From Kineococcus terrestris (lineage in GTDB: Bacteria; Actinomycetota; Actinomycetes; Actinomycetales; Kineococcaceae), in the NCBI RefSeq assembly GCF_041020765.1, contig NZ_JBEUEJ010000005.1: DNA of 64,000 bases; one strand, 5' to 3'. Positions 51,315 to 59,585 of this stretch are shown here, in pieces. Below the pieces are notes generated by a model, which was given only the letters and a program-made list of their open reading frames with translations, was not told where the DNA came from and did not search any database. Within the stretch, counting starts at the first letter, position 1. Every line of letters starts with the position of its first letter. A program made the translations under genes and the position numbers.

Positions 51315-52495
51315 GGCTGCAGGACGACCTTGATGCAGCCGTCGCGCTTCTCCTGGAACGCCGCGTACCCCTCGGGGGCGTCGTCCAGGGGCAGCCGGTG
51401 CGTCGTCAGGTCCATGACGCCCAGCGGGTCGGCGGGGTCCTCCACGAGCGGCAGCAGGTCGTCGACCCAGCGCTTGACGTTGCACTGGCCCATGCGGAAC
51501 TGGATCTGCTTGTCGAACATCGTCAGCAGCGGCAGCGGGTCGGCCTCGCCGCCGTACACGCCGGACAGCGAGACGGTGCCGCCGCGGCGCACGGCGCGGA
51601 TCGCGGTCTCCACGGCGGTGAGCCGGTCGACGCCGGCGGTCTCCATCGCCTTCTGCGCCAGCTTGTCCGGCAGCAGCCCGACGGCGGTCTGCGCGGCCTT
51701 GGCGACGGCGCTGCCGCCACCGCCGTGGGCCTCCATGCCGACGGCGTCGACGACGGCGTCGGGGCCGCGGCCGTCGGTGCGCTGCAGCAGCTCGTCGACG
51801 ACGTCGCCGGTGCCCTCGACGGTCTCCACGCCGTACCGCTCGGCCATGGCGCGCCGCTCGGCGACGGGTTCCACGGCGATGACGCGGTGGCCGAGGTGGC
51901 GGCCGATGCGGGCGGCGAACTGCCCGACCGGTCCGAGGCCGAGGACGGCGAGGGTCCCGCCCTCGTCGACGGCGGCGTACTGCACGGCCTGCCAGGCGGT
52001 GGGGACGATGTCGGACAGGAACAGGTACCGCTCGTCGGGCAGTTCCTTGCCGACCTTGATCGGGCCGTAGTCGGCGTGCGGGACGCGCAGGTACTCCGCT
52101 TGCCCGCCGGGCACGGACCCGTACAGCGAGGTGTAGCCGAACAGGGCCGCGCCCATGCCCTTCTCGCGCACCTGCGTGGTCTCGCACTGGGTCTGCAGGC
52201 CGCGCTCGCACATGAAGCAGTGCCCGCAGCTGATCTGGAAGGGGATGACGACCCGGTCGCCGACGGCGAGGTCCGTCACGGCCGAGCCGACCTGCTCGAC
52301 GATCCCCATGGGTTCGTGCCCGAGCACGTCGCCCTTCGCCAGGTAGGGGGCCAGCACCTCGTACAGGTGCAGGTCGGAGCCGCAGATCGCCGTCGAGGTG
52401 ATCCGCACGATCGCGTCGGTGGGTTCGCGCAGTTCCGGGTCGGGCACCTCGGTGACCGCCACGGACCGCTTCCCCTGCCAGGTGAGCGCCTTCAT
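51311..52495 (-). CDS. Zinc-dependent alcohol/formaldehyde dehydrogenase-like protein
   Basis: A 394-residue medium-chain zinc dehydrogenase. Catalytic zinc ligands are in AICGSDLH and GHEPMG; the structural zinc loop is CGHCFMCERGLQTQC. The NAD-binding motif is VLGLGPVGQFAARIG. An insert around 255-290 and the overall pattern are closest to glutathione-independent formaldehyde dehydrogenase-like enzymes. ATG 52495 starts the conserved MKALTWQGKRSV. The gene is divergent from the LEA-like operon and coupled to the FUSC gene. Confidence 0.92.
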   Translation of the reverse strand: MKALTWQGKRSVAVTEVPDPELREPTDAIVRITSTAICGSDLHLYEVLAPYLAKGDVLGHEPMGIVEQVGSAVTDLAVGDRVVIPFQISCGHCFMCERGLQTQCETTQVREKGMGAALFGYTSLYGSVPGGQAEYLRVPHADYGPIKVGKELPDERYLFLSDIVPTAWQAVQYAAVDEGGTLAVLGLGPVGQFAARIGRHLGHRVIAVEPVAERRAMAERYGVETVEGTGDVVDELLQRTDGRGPDAVVDAVGMEAHGGGGSAVAKAAQTAVGLLPDKLAQKAMETAGVDRLTAVETAIRAVRRGGTVSLSGVYGGEADPLPLLTMFDKQIQFRMGQCNVKRWVDDLLPLVEDPADPLGVMDLTTHRLPLDDAPEGYAAFQEKRDGCIKVVLQP

Positions 52496-52558
52496 GGGCC
52501 CCGACCCTGGCACCCGCGGACGCCGCGGGCACGTCGGCGACCTCCTGCGGCTCGTGAT

Positions 52559-52583
52559 GTTTGGACGTGCCCGGACCGGGTAC
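52559..52583 (+). promoter_or_regulatory. Sigma-B/F-type promoter of the LEA-like operon
   Basis: GTTTGG (52559-52564), 13 bases of spacer and GGGTAC (52578-52583) match the general-stress sigma consensus (GTTT-N13-15-GGGTA) almost exactly. The first gene starts 95 bases downstream. Confidence 0.7.
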
Positions 52584-52677
52584 CTGCGGCTCGCGGGTGG
52601 CCGTCGGGAGGATCCGGCCGGCTCTCGGTCGCGCCTGGCGTGCGGCGCCCGCGACGGACCAACGGGAGGACGTGAGC

Positions 52678-53556
52678 ATGTCGTACGACGACAGCCAGAG
52701 CACGAAGGCCCGCGCCCAGGAGACCGCCGGGACCGCGCAGCAGCGCGCCGGCGAGGTCGCCGGCTCGGCGAAGGAGCAGGCCGCCGACGTGGCCGGGACT
52801 GCCAGGGAGCAGGCCGCCGGTGTCGCCGGCTCGGCCAAGGAGCAGGCCGCCGACGTGGCCGGGACGGCCAAGGAGCAGGCCGCGAACGTCGTGGCGGAGG
52901 CCAGGGACCAGGCCGTCGGGCTGCTCGACCAGCTGCGCCAGCAGGTGGACGAGCAGTCCAGCACCCAGCGCGACCGCCTGGCCGCCTTCCTGCGCCAGGC
53001 CGGCCAGGAGCTGCGCCAGATGGGCGGCGCCAGCGAGGGGTCGGGCGCCGCGACCCAGCTCGTGCGCCAGGCCGGGGACCGCGCCAGCGCGTGGAGCAGC
53101 GCCCTGGAGGCCCACGAGCCGCAGGAGCTGCTGGAGCAGCTGCGCCGCTACGCGCGCCGCCGCCCGGGTGCGTTCCTGCTGGGCGCGCTCGCCGCCGGTG
53201 TGGTGGCCGGGCGCGTCACCCGCGGCGCGACCGCCGCCTCCGACCGCACGAGCGGCACGGCCCTGGGCCGGGGCGGCTCGCGCGAGCTGGAGCCCCTGGC
53301 GACGGCGCCGGTCACCACGGCCGGCGCGACGACGCCCGCCCCGCTCGGCGGTGTCGGTCCGAGCGCCGTCCCCGGCGCGGGCACCGGCGTCGGCACCGGG
53401 GTCGGTCCCGGCGTCGGCACCGGGGTCGCCGCCCACGACGTCGACCCGACCGTCTCCCGCTTCGGCGAGAACCCGGACGAGGACCTCGTGCCGCACCACC
53501 TGCGCAGCGACGTGCCGTCCGTGTCCGACGCCCCGGCCCACGGGTCCCGCCCGTGA
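52678..53556 (+). CDS. LEA-like repeat protein with one membrane helix
   Basis: A 292-residue protein with no close named family. Residues about 18-75 are five 11-residue repeats (SAKEQAADVAG, TAREQAAGVAG, SAKEQAADVAG, TAKEQAANVVA and a first degenerate copy), the periodicity of group 3 LEA proteins. A helical segment follows (QELRQMGGAS), then a basic patch and one membrane helix (AFLLGALAAGVVAGRV, about 165-180), and a Gly/Thr/Val tail with GTGVGTGVGPGVGTG. It probably tethers an unstructured-to-helical protectant to the membrane. ATG 52678 has GGGAGGA upstream. The stop overlaps the next gene (GTGA). Confidence 0.78.
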   Translation: MSYDDSQSTKARAQETAGTAQQRAGEVAGSAKEQAADVAGTAREQAAGVAGSAKEQAADVAGTAKEQAANVVAEARDQAVGLLDQLRQQVDEQSSTQRDRLAAFLRQAGQELRQMGGASEGSGAATQLVRQAGDRASAWSSALEAHEPQELLEQLRRYARRRPGAFLLGALAAGVVAGRVTRGATAASDRTSGTALGRGGSRELEPLATAPVTTAGATTPAPLGGVGPSAVPGAGTGVGTGVGPGVGTGVAAHDVDPTVSRFGENPDEDLVPHHLRSDVPSVSDAPAHGSRP

Positions 53557-53999
53557 CCGCCCCGACGTCGGGCGCGCACCCGGCCCCGGACCCCTCGGGC
53601 GCCGCGTCCGGCGCCGGGCAGGGCGAGCGCTCGCTCGGCGAGATCTTCTCGAGCATCACGACCGAGCTGTCGACGCTGGTGCGCCAGGAGATCGCCCTCG
53701 CCAAGACCGAGCTGCGCGAGGACGCCAAGAACGCCGGCCGCGGTGCGGGGATGCTCGCCGGCGCCGGTGTCGCCGGGCACCTGTTCCTCATCTCGCTCAC
53801 CGCGCTGGTGGTGCTCGCCCTCGGGCACCTCATCGGCCACGCGTGGGCGGCGCTCGTCGTGACCGTCGTGTGGGCCGTCGTCGCGGCGGTGCTCGCCAAG
53901 AGCGGGCAGAAGGAGCTGAAGAAGGTGCCGCCGCCGCTGGAGCGGACCACCGCCACTCTCAAGGAGGACGTGCAATGGGCCAAGCACCCGACGAACTGA
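53553..53999 (+). CDS. Actinobacterial holin-X family membrane protein
   Basis: A 148-residue protein of the holin-X (phage-holin-superfamily) type. A disordered N-terminus is followed by the conserved SLGEIFSSITTELSTLVRQE and ALAKTELREDAK helices, then two membrane helices (AGVAGHLFLISLTALVVLAL and AALVVTVVWAVVAAVLA). Despite the name, chromosomal copies are not linked to phage; they cluster with DUF3618 genes. GTG 53553 overlaps the previous stop by four bases, and the 3' end overlaps the next gene by 25 bases. Confidence 0.88.
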   Translation: MTAPTSGAHPAPDPSGAASGAGQGERSLGEIFSSITTELSTLVRQEIALAKTELREDAKNAGRGAGMLAGAGVAGHLFLISLTALVVLALGHLIGHAWAALVVTVVWAVVAAVLAKSGQKELKKVPPPLERTTATLKEDVQWAKHPTN

Positions 54000-54748
54000 C
54001 CGGACGCGAGCACGCGCGGGAGATCGAGACCGACATCTCGCGCACGCGGTCCTCGCTGAGCGCCGACCTCGACGAGCTGAGCGACCGGCTGAGCCCCTCG
54101 AACGTGGCGCACCGGCAGACCGAGCGCGCCAAGGACGCGGTGCGCTCGCGCGCCGTCGGCGTGAAGGAGAAGATCATGGGGTCTGCGCACGACGCCGCCG
54201 ACAGCGTCCGCGGGACGGTCGGCGGTGCCACGGACAGCGTCCGCGGGACCGTGGACGACGCGAAGCACCGGGTCGGCGACGCCCGCGACAACGCCGGCGG
54301 CACCGTCGCCGACGCCCGGGCCGGGGTCACCTCCAAGACGCGGGGCAACCCGCTCGCGGCCGGCCTCGTGGCCTTCGGCGCCGGCTGGCTGCTGTCGTCC
54401 CTGCTGCCGGCCAGCCAGAAGGAGGCCGAGCTCGTCGGCGGGGCCGTCGACCGCGCCAAGGACTCCGACGCTCTGCAGCAGGTGCAGCAGGAGGCCCGCA
54501 GCGTCGTCGCGGACGTCAAGGACGAGCTCCAGGGGCACGCGCAGGAGGCCGTGCAGCAGGTCAAGGAGACCGCGCAGGACGCCGCGCAGACGGTGAAGTC
54601 CGACGCGCAGGACGCCACGCAGACGGTCAAGGCCGACGCCCAGGAGGCCACCGAGACCGTGCGGTCCGACGCGCAGGGCGCCGCCGGCCACCTGAAGGCG
54701 CAGAGCCGCGACGCCGCCGCCGACGTGCGGGGCACCGCGCAGAGCTGA
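53975..54748 (+). CDS. DUF3618 protein with LEA-like 11-residue repeats
   Basis: A 257-residue protein. The N-terminal 50 residues are the DUF3618 domain (REIETDISRTRSSLSADLDE). A middle set of 11-mers (DSVRGTVGGAT, DSVRGTVDDAK) leads to one membrane helix (PLAAGLVAFGAGWLLSSLL, about 130-148). The C-terminal half is a series of 11-residue amphipathic repeats (VKETAQDAAQT, VKSDAQDATQT, VKADAQEATET, VRSDAQGAAGH). ATG 53975 has a perfect AAGGAGGA site inside the holin-X gene. Composition echoes the first gene of the operon. Confidence 0.85.
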   Translation: MGQAPDELTGREHAREIETDISRTRSSLSADLDELSDRLSPSNVAHRQTERAKDAVRSRAVGVKEKIMGSAHDAADSVRGTVGGATDSVRGTVDDAKHRVGDARDNAGGTVADARAGVTSKTRGNPLAAGLVAFGAGWLLSSLLPASQKEAELVGGAVDRAKDSDALQQVQQEARSVVADVKDELQGHAQEAVQQVKETAQDAAQTVKSDAQDATQTVKADAQEATETVRSDAQGAAGHLKAQSRDAAADVRGTAQS

Positions 54749-54809
54749 CCCGCGGGCGCGCGAGCGCGGAGGCCGGCCGTGGACGCGGCCGGCCCCCGCG
54801 CTCCGGCAC

Positions 54810-54835
54810 GTTCGAGATCGGCGCGAGCGGGGTAC
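54810..54835 (+). promoter_or_regulatory. Second sigma-B/F-type promoter
   Basis: GTTCGA (54810-54815), 14 bases and GGGTAC (54830-54835) lie directly in front of the ATG at 54845, so the message would be leaderless or nearly so. Confidence 0.55.
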
Positions 54836-54844
54836 GACAGGGTC

Positions 54845-55165
54845 ATGACCACTCCCGCTGACGACACGGCACCCGCGGACGGCACGGCACCCGCCGACGG
54901 CGTCGAGCCCCACGACGAGCGGGGCCGCGAGCGCCTCGCGGACGCCGCCGGGCACCTGCACCGCTCGGAGGAGGCCACCGAGGACGCGAAGCGGGCGGCC
55001 CGCGACCTCGGGATGACCCGCGAGGACGGCGAGACGGGCCGCGACAGCGAGCTCGGCGCCACGCGCACCCCGCCGCAGGAACCCCGCGGCACGGCGGACA
55101 TCCCCGCCGGCGCCGACGGCCCCGACCACCCGCAGGACCCGGACGCCCCGGGCGACCGGCACTGA
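54845..55165 (+). CDS. Small acidic hydrophilic protein
   Basis: Unrecognised, 106 residues, no hydrophobic segment. It contains repeated TAPADG units near the start, a central charged helix (RLADAAGHLHRSEEATEDAK), and a disordered Pro/Asp/Gly tail ending PGDRH. The composition is that of a hydrophilin. The strong GGGTAC promoter and the neighbours point to stress induction. Start ATG 54845 follows the -10 by nine bases. Confidence 0.7.
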   Translation: MTTPADDTAPADGTAPADGVEPHDERGRERLADAAGHLHRSEEATEDAKRAARDLGMTREDGETGRDSELGATRTPPQEPRGTADIPAGADGPDHPQDPDAPGDRH

Positions 55166-55241
55166 CCCGACCCGTCGACGACGCCGCAGGCGCCGACGCG
55201 CTCGCCGAGCGCCCGCGCCGCCGCGGCGGGATGGTGGAGAC

Positions 55242-56231
55242 ATGAGCAAGACGAAGACGCAGGGCGACCGGCTCTCGGTCCAGCGCGACGCCCCCGGCGT
55301 CGAGGCCGACAGCCCCCAGGAGATCCCCGCCCGCGGGTGGTTGCAGATCACCAAGCGCGCCTGGAAGGAGGCCAAGGCCGACCAGGTGCCGCTGCTGGCG
55401 GCCGGCGTGGCCTTCAAGGCCTTCCTCGCCATCTTCCCCGCCCTCACCGCGGCGTTCCTGCTGTGGGGCCTGGTGGGGGACACCCAGGAGATCACCGAGC
55501 AGATCAACGGCGTGGAGGCGATCCCCGCCGAGGCGCGCGACCTGGTCGTCAGCCAGATGGAGCAGATCTCGGCCAACCAGAGCGCGGCCGGGTGGACCAT
55601 CGCCATCGCCGTCGTCCTGGCCCTGTGGAGCGCCTCCAGCGGTGTGCAGAACCTCATGACCGCGACGAACCTCGCCTACGACGAGGAGGAGACGCGCGGT
55701 TTCGTGAAGGTGAAGGGCACCGCCCTGCTGCTGACCGTCGGCGCCATCCTCTTCATGCTGCTGGCGATCGGCCTCATCGGCGTCCTGCCGGTCCTGCTGT
55801 CGGTGTTCGGCACCAGCACGCTGGTCACGGTCGGCGTGCAGGTCGTGCGGTGGGGGCTCCTGCTCGGGCTCGTCGTCCTGGCGCTGGCGGTCGTGTACCG
55901 GCTGGCGCCCGACCGCGACGCCCCCCGGGCGAAGTGGGTCTCCGTCGGCGCGGCCGTCGCCACCGTCCTCTGGCTCGTCGTCTCGATCGGGTTCTCCGTC
56001 TACATCAGCGTGGCCGGGAACTCCTCCTACACCAAGAACTACGGGGCGCTGGCCGGTGTCGTCATCCTGCTCATGTGGCTGTGGCTGACCAGCTACGCCA
56101 TCCTCCTGGGCGCGGAGATCAACGCCGAGTCGGAGAAGCAGACCGCGCGCGACACGACCGTCGGCGAGCCGCGACCCATGGGGCAGCGTGACGCCACGGC
56201 CGCCGACCAGCCGCCGGCGCCGCAGGCGTAG
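55242..56231 (+). CDS. YihY/BrkB-family membrane protein
   Basis: A 329-residue protein of the YihY/virulence-factor BrkB family with six hydrophobic helices (about 45-290); family marks are VAFKAFLAIFPALTAAFLLW, ALWSASSGVQNLMTATNLAY and MWLWLTSYAILLGAEINAE. The role is unsettled; it is not RNase BN. The C-terminal 40 residues are polar. ATG 55242 lies six bases after GATGGT. It follows the stress operon on the same strand and is closed by a strong hairpin. Confidence 0.9.
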   Translation: MSKTKTQGDRLSVQRDAPGVEADSPQEIPARGWLQITKRAWKEAKADQVPLLAAGVAFKAFLAIFPALTAAFLLWGLVGDTQEITEQINGVEAIPAEARDLVVSQMEQISANQSAAGWTIAIAVVLALWSASSGVQNLMTATNLAYDEEETRGFVKVKGTALLLTVGAILFMLLAIGLIGVLPVLLSVFGTSTLVTVGVQVVRWGLLLGLVVLALAVVYRLAPDRDAPRAKWVSVGAAVATVLWLVVSIGFSVYISVAGNSSYTKNYGALAGVVILLMWLWLTSYAILLGAEINAESEKQTARDTTVGEPRPMGQRDATAADQPPAPQA

Positions 56232-56250
56232 TCCCGCGGGACTGCGCGCG

Positions 56251-56282
56251 ACGGCCCGCCACCCCACCGGGTGGCGGGCCGT
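56251..56282. terminator. Bidirectional terminator between brkB-like and aldo/keto reductase genes
   Basis: A 14-bp perfect stem (56251-56264 with 56269-56282) with a CACC loop sits in the 65-base convergent gap. Confidence 0.85.
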
Positions 56283-56296
56283 TCCGCGTCGCAGGT

Positions 56297-57331
56297 TCAG
56301 CGCCCGCCGGTCAGCTTCCTGCTGCGCTGGGTGATGGCCTTGTCGCCGTAGGGGTAGTCCGCCGGCTGCGGGTCGCTGGCCTCGTCCAGGCGCACGAGCT
56401 CCTCCTCGGTCAGCTCCAGGTCCGCGGACCCCAGGTTGTCGAGCAGCTGCTCGGTGGTGCGCGCCCCGAGGATCACCGAGGACACGGCCGGCTGCGCGGC
56501 CAGCCACGCCAGCGCCACCTGCGCCATCGTCGCGCCGCGCCCCTGCGCCACCGACTGCACGGCGTCGACGACGTCCCACGTGCGCTGCTGGGCGTTGCGC
56601 CCGGCGTAGTTCTCCATCCCGCGCTCGGGGTCCTCGCCCAGGCGCGAGGCGCCCGTGGGCACGGTGTCGCGCTGGTACTTGCCGGACAGCCACCCGCCGC
56701 CCAGCGGCGACCACGGCAGCAGGCCCAGGCCGTTCTCCTCGGCGGCCGGGACGATCTCCCACTCGATCTCGCGCACGAGCAGGCTGTACTGCGGCTGCAG
56801 CGTCACCGGGCGCGCCAGGCCCAGCGCGTCGGCGAGGTCGACGGCCTTCTGCAGCTGCCAGCCGGTGAAGTTCGACAGCCCCACGTTGTGCACCTTGCCG
56901 GCGCGCACGAACGCGTCCAGCGTCTGCAGGGTCTCCTCCAGCGGCGTCCACGGGTCCCAGGCGTGCACCTGGTACAGGTCGACGGCCTCCACCCCCAGGC
57001 GGCGCAGCGAGGCGTCGAGGGCGCGGGTCAGGTGGCGGCGGGACAGCCCGAGGCCGTTGGGTTCCGGCGAGGTGGGGAAGCGTCCCTTCGTCGCCAGGAC
57101 GACCCGCTCGGTCACCTCGGCCGGGCGCGAGGCCAGCCAGGCGCCGATGATCTCCTCGCTCGTGCCGCCCGTGTACACGTCGGCGGTGTCGACGAGCGTG
57201 CCGCCGGCCTCGAGGAACCGGTCGAGCTGCTCGAACGCCCCGTCGCGGTCGGTCTCGCCGCCGAACGTCATGGTGCCGAGGGCGAGGTGCGACACCGAGG
57301 TGCCGCTGGCGCCGAGGGTGCGTTGCTCCAT
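56297..57331 (-). CDS. Aldo/keto reductase
   Basis: A 344-residue NADPH-dependent reductase with an (alpha/beta)8 barrel. The catalytic tetrad is visible: Asp and Tyr in DTADVYTGG, Lys in ATKGRF, His in QVHAWDP. NADPH-binding residues lie in the C-terminal SVILGARTTEQLLDNL. It resembles the AKR11/AKR12-type general stress reductases of actinobacteria. ATG 57331 has GGAGGA upstream. Substrate unknown. Confidence 0.94.
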   Translation of the reverse strand: MEQRTLGASGTSVSHLALGTMTFGGETDRDGAFEQLDRFLEAGGTLVDTADVYTGGTSEEIIGAWLASRPAEVTERVVLATKGRFPTSPEPNGLGLSRRHLTRALDASLRRLGVEAVDLYQVHAWDPWTPLEETLQTLDAFVRAGKVHNVGLSNFTGWQLQKAVDLADALGLARPVTLQPQYSLLVREIEWEIVPAAEENGLGLLPWSPLGGGWLSGKYQRDTVPTGASRLGEDPERGMENYAGRNAQQRTWDVVDAVQSVAQGRGATMAQVALAWLAAQPAVSSVILGARTTEQLLDNLGSADLELTEEELVRLDEASDPQPADYPYGDKAITQRSRKLTGGR

Positions 57332-57444
57332 CGTGGGGTTCCTCCAGACGGGTGAACTGCTCCGGGCGCCCCATCCTGCTCCCGGGTCGGACGCACCCGC
57401 CGCCCGGGTCGCGCCGGGCGCCCGGGCGGGTCAGGGTGGGAAGG

Positions 57445-57464
57445 CCGGTTGAACGTCGAACCGG
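57445..57464. promoter_or_regulatory. 20-bp imperfect palindrome upstream of the alpha/beta hydrolase
   Basis: CCGGTT-GAACGTCG-AACCGG has perfect 6-bp outer arms and an ACGT centre. It lies 32 bases before the hydrolase start. A candidate operator; no regulator known. Confidence 0.35.
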
Positions 57465-57496
57465 TGCTCGACACACCTCGAAGGGACGGGGAGACC

Positions 57497-58333
57497 ATGA
57501 CCACCCTCACCGTGGGACGCGACGGCGCCGAGCCGGTCGACCTGCACTACACCGACCACGGCACCGGCCGGCCGGTCGTGCTCATCCACGGCTGGCCGCT
57601 GTCCAGCCGCTCGTGGGAGAAGCAGGAACCCGTGCTCGTGGAGAACGGGTACCGCGTCGTGACCTACGACCGCCGCGGGTTCGGCCAGTCCTCGCAGCCG
57701 TGGGACGGCTACGACTACGACACCTTTGCCGCGGACCTGCGCGCGCTGCTGGAGCACCTGGACCTGCGCGACGCCGTGCTCGTCGGGTTCTCGATGGGCG
57801 GCGGGGAGGTCGTGCGCTACCTCTCGCGCTACGGCACCGACCGGGTCGGCGCGGCCGTCCTGGCGGCCGCCGTCCCGCCGTACCTGCGCAAGACGGACGA
57901 CAACCCCGACGGGGGTCTGGACGACGCGACGATCGAGGAGTTCCGCGCCGGCGTCACGGGCGACCGCATCGCGTTCCTCGAGGGCTTCACCAAGAAGTTC
58001 TTCAACACGGGCCTGGTCCGCAAGCCGATCTCGGAGGAGTCGCGGCTGTACCACCGCGCCCTGGCCGAGTGGGCCTCGCCGCGCGCCACGCTGCAGTGCG
58101 TCACGGCCTTCGGCACGACCGACTTCCGCGCCGACGTCGCGGCGGTCACCGTGCCCACGCTCGTCGTCCACGGCGACGCGGACGCCGTCGTGCCGTTCGA
58201 GGTCAGCGGCAAGCGCAGCCACGAGGCCATCCCCGGCAGCCGGCTGGTCGTCGTCGAGGGCGCCCCGCACGGCCTGAACGCCACCCACGCCGAGGAGTTC
58301 AACACCGCGCTGCTGGACTTCCTGCGCGGCTGA
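57497..58333 (+). CDS. Alpha/beta hydrolase (non-haem chloroperoxidase/esterase type)
   Basis: A 278-residue alpha/beta hydrolase. The nucleophile elbow is GFSMGGGE (Ser near 97), the acid is in HGDADAVVPF and the His in GAPHGLN; the oxyanion loop HGWPLSS is that of bacterial cofactor-free perhydrolases/esterases. Physiological substrate not known. ATG 57497 has GGGGAGA upstream. Confidence 0.92.
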   Translation: MTTLTVGRDGAEPVDLHYTDHGTGRPVVLIHGWPLSSRSWEKQEPVLVENGYRVVTYDRRGFGQSSQPWDGYDYDTFAADLRALLEHLDLRDAVLVGFSMGGGEVVRYLSRYGTDRVGAAVLAAAVPPYLRKTDDNPDGGLDDATIEEFRAGVTGDRIAFLEGFTKKFFNTGLVRKPISEESRLYHRALAEWASPRATLQCVTAFGTTDFRADVAAVTVPTLVVHGDADAVVPFEVSGKRSHEAIPGSRLVVVEGAPHGLNATHAEEFNTALLDFLRG

Positions 58334-58352
58334 GCGGTCCGGGAGCCCGCAC

Positions 58353-58381
58353 CCGCCCGGCGGCGTCGTGCCGCCGGGCGG
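58353..58381 (+). terminator. Terminator hairpin after the alpha/beta hydrolase
   Basis: A 12-bp perfect stem (58353-58364 with 58370-58381) has a five-base loop, 20 bases past the stop. Confidence 0.8.
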
Positions 58382-58418
58382 CGTCGCGCGCCGGGCCGGG
58401 GCGCGGCAGGATCGGCGC

Positions 58419-59507
58419 GTGCCCGCCGCGACGCCCCCGGACGCCCCCTTCGACGTCCACGTGCGCGGCACGGTGTTCCTGGACATCGTCCTGACCGGGC
58501 TGGAGGCCGAGCCGCGGCTGGGCACCGAGGTGTGGACGTCGGGGATGGGCTCGTGCCCGGGCGGCATCGCCAACATGGCCGTGGCCGCCGCCCGGCTGGG
58601 CCTGCGCACCTCGCTGGCCGCGGCGTTCAGCACCGACGCCTACGGGCAGTTCTGCTGGCAGACGCTGGGGGAGCAGGAGGGCGTGGACCTGTCGGCGTCC
58701 CGGCGCGTGGCCGACTGGCACTCGCCGGTGACGGTGTCGCTGGCGTGGGGCGGCGACCGGGCGATGGTCACCCACGAGCACCCCGCGCCGGGCGAGGACC
58801 CCGGGGACGTGCCGCCCGCCCGCGCGAGCCTGGTGCACCTGGCCGCCGAACCCCAGCCGTGGGTGCGCCGCGCCGCCGCGGCCGGGTCCCTCGTCGTCGC
58901 CGACGTCGGCTGGGACCCCACCGCCGAGTGGTCGGCGGACGTCCTGGCGGGCCTGGAGCACTGCCACGCCTTCCTGCCCAACCACGTCGAGGCGCTGCGC
59001 TACACCCGCACGGACACCCCGGAGCGGGCCGCGGCCGCCCTGGCGCGGCACGTGCCGCTGGCGGTCGTCACGCGCGGCGCGGACGGCGCCGTGGCCGTCG
59101 ACGCCGCCACGGGCGAGAGCGCCGACTGCCCGGGGCTGCCGTTCGAGGCGCTGGACACCACGGGCGCCGGTGACGTGTTCGGGGCGGGTTTCGTCGCGGC
59201 CACGCTGGGCGGGTGGCCGCTGGGCGACCGCCTGGCCTTCGCCAACCTGTGCGCGGGGCTGAGCGTTCAGCAGTTCGGCGGGTCGCTGTCCGCTCCCGGC
59301 TGGGGCGACATCGCCGACTGGTGGCACCACCTGCGCACCGGCCCGCGCACGTCGGCCACGGCCCAGCTGGTGCGCCGCTACGGCTTCCTCGACGACGTCC
59401 TGCCGGCCGAGCACGGGCGCGCGGTGCGCCGCGCCGGCGCCACCCTGGCGGTGCTGGACGACCTGCCCCGCAACGACCTGCCCCGCGGCGACGGCGCGAC
59501 CGCCTGA
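58419..59507 (+). CDS. PfkB-family carbohydrate kinase
   Basis: A 362-residue ribokinase-like sugar kinase. The N-terminal GMGSCPGGIANMAVAAARLG is PfkB signature 1; signature 2 is DTTGAGDVFGAGF, whose last Asp is the catalytic base. Family members phosphorylate ribose, fructose, 2-keto-3-deoxygluconate or nucleosides; none can be chosen. GTG 58419 lies six bases after CAGGAT. A polar tail of about 40 residues exceeds the family length. Confidence 0.88.
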   Translation: MPAATPPDAPFDVHVRGTVFLDIVLTGLEAEPRLGTEVWTSGMGSCPGGIANMAVAAARLGLRTSLAAAFSTDAYGQFCWQTLGEQEGVDLSASRRVADWHSPVTVSLAWGGDRAMVTHEHPAPGEDPGDVPPARASLVHLAAEPQPWVRRAAAAGSLVVADVGWDPTAEWSADVLAGLEHCHAFLPNHVEALRYTRTDTPERAAAALARHVPLAVVTRGADGAVAVDAATGESADCPGLPFEALDTTGAGDVFGAGFVAATLGGWPLGDRLAFANLCAGLSVQQFGGSLSAPGWGDIADWWHHLRTGPRTSATAQLVRRYGFLDDVLPAEHGRAVRRAGATLAVLDDLPRNDLPRGDGATA

Positions 59508-59585
59508 CGCCCCGGGCCGCCGGGCCGCCGGGCCCGTCGAGCGCGCGGTGTGGCGGGCCCCGGCCCGAGGGGCTAGGACAGGGGC

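Noticed and set aside
53553..53999. Holin-X gene as evidence of a prophage
   Set aside because: No phage structural, integrase or lysin genes are near; neighbours are stress-type chromosomal genes.
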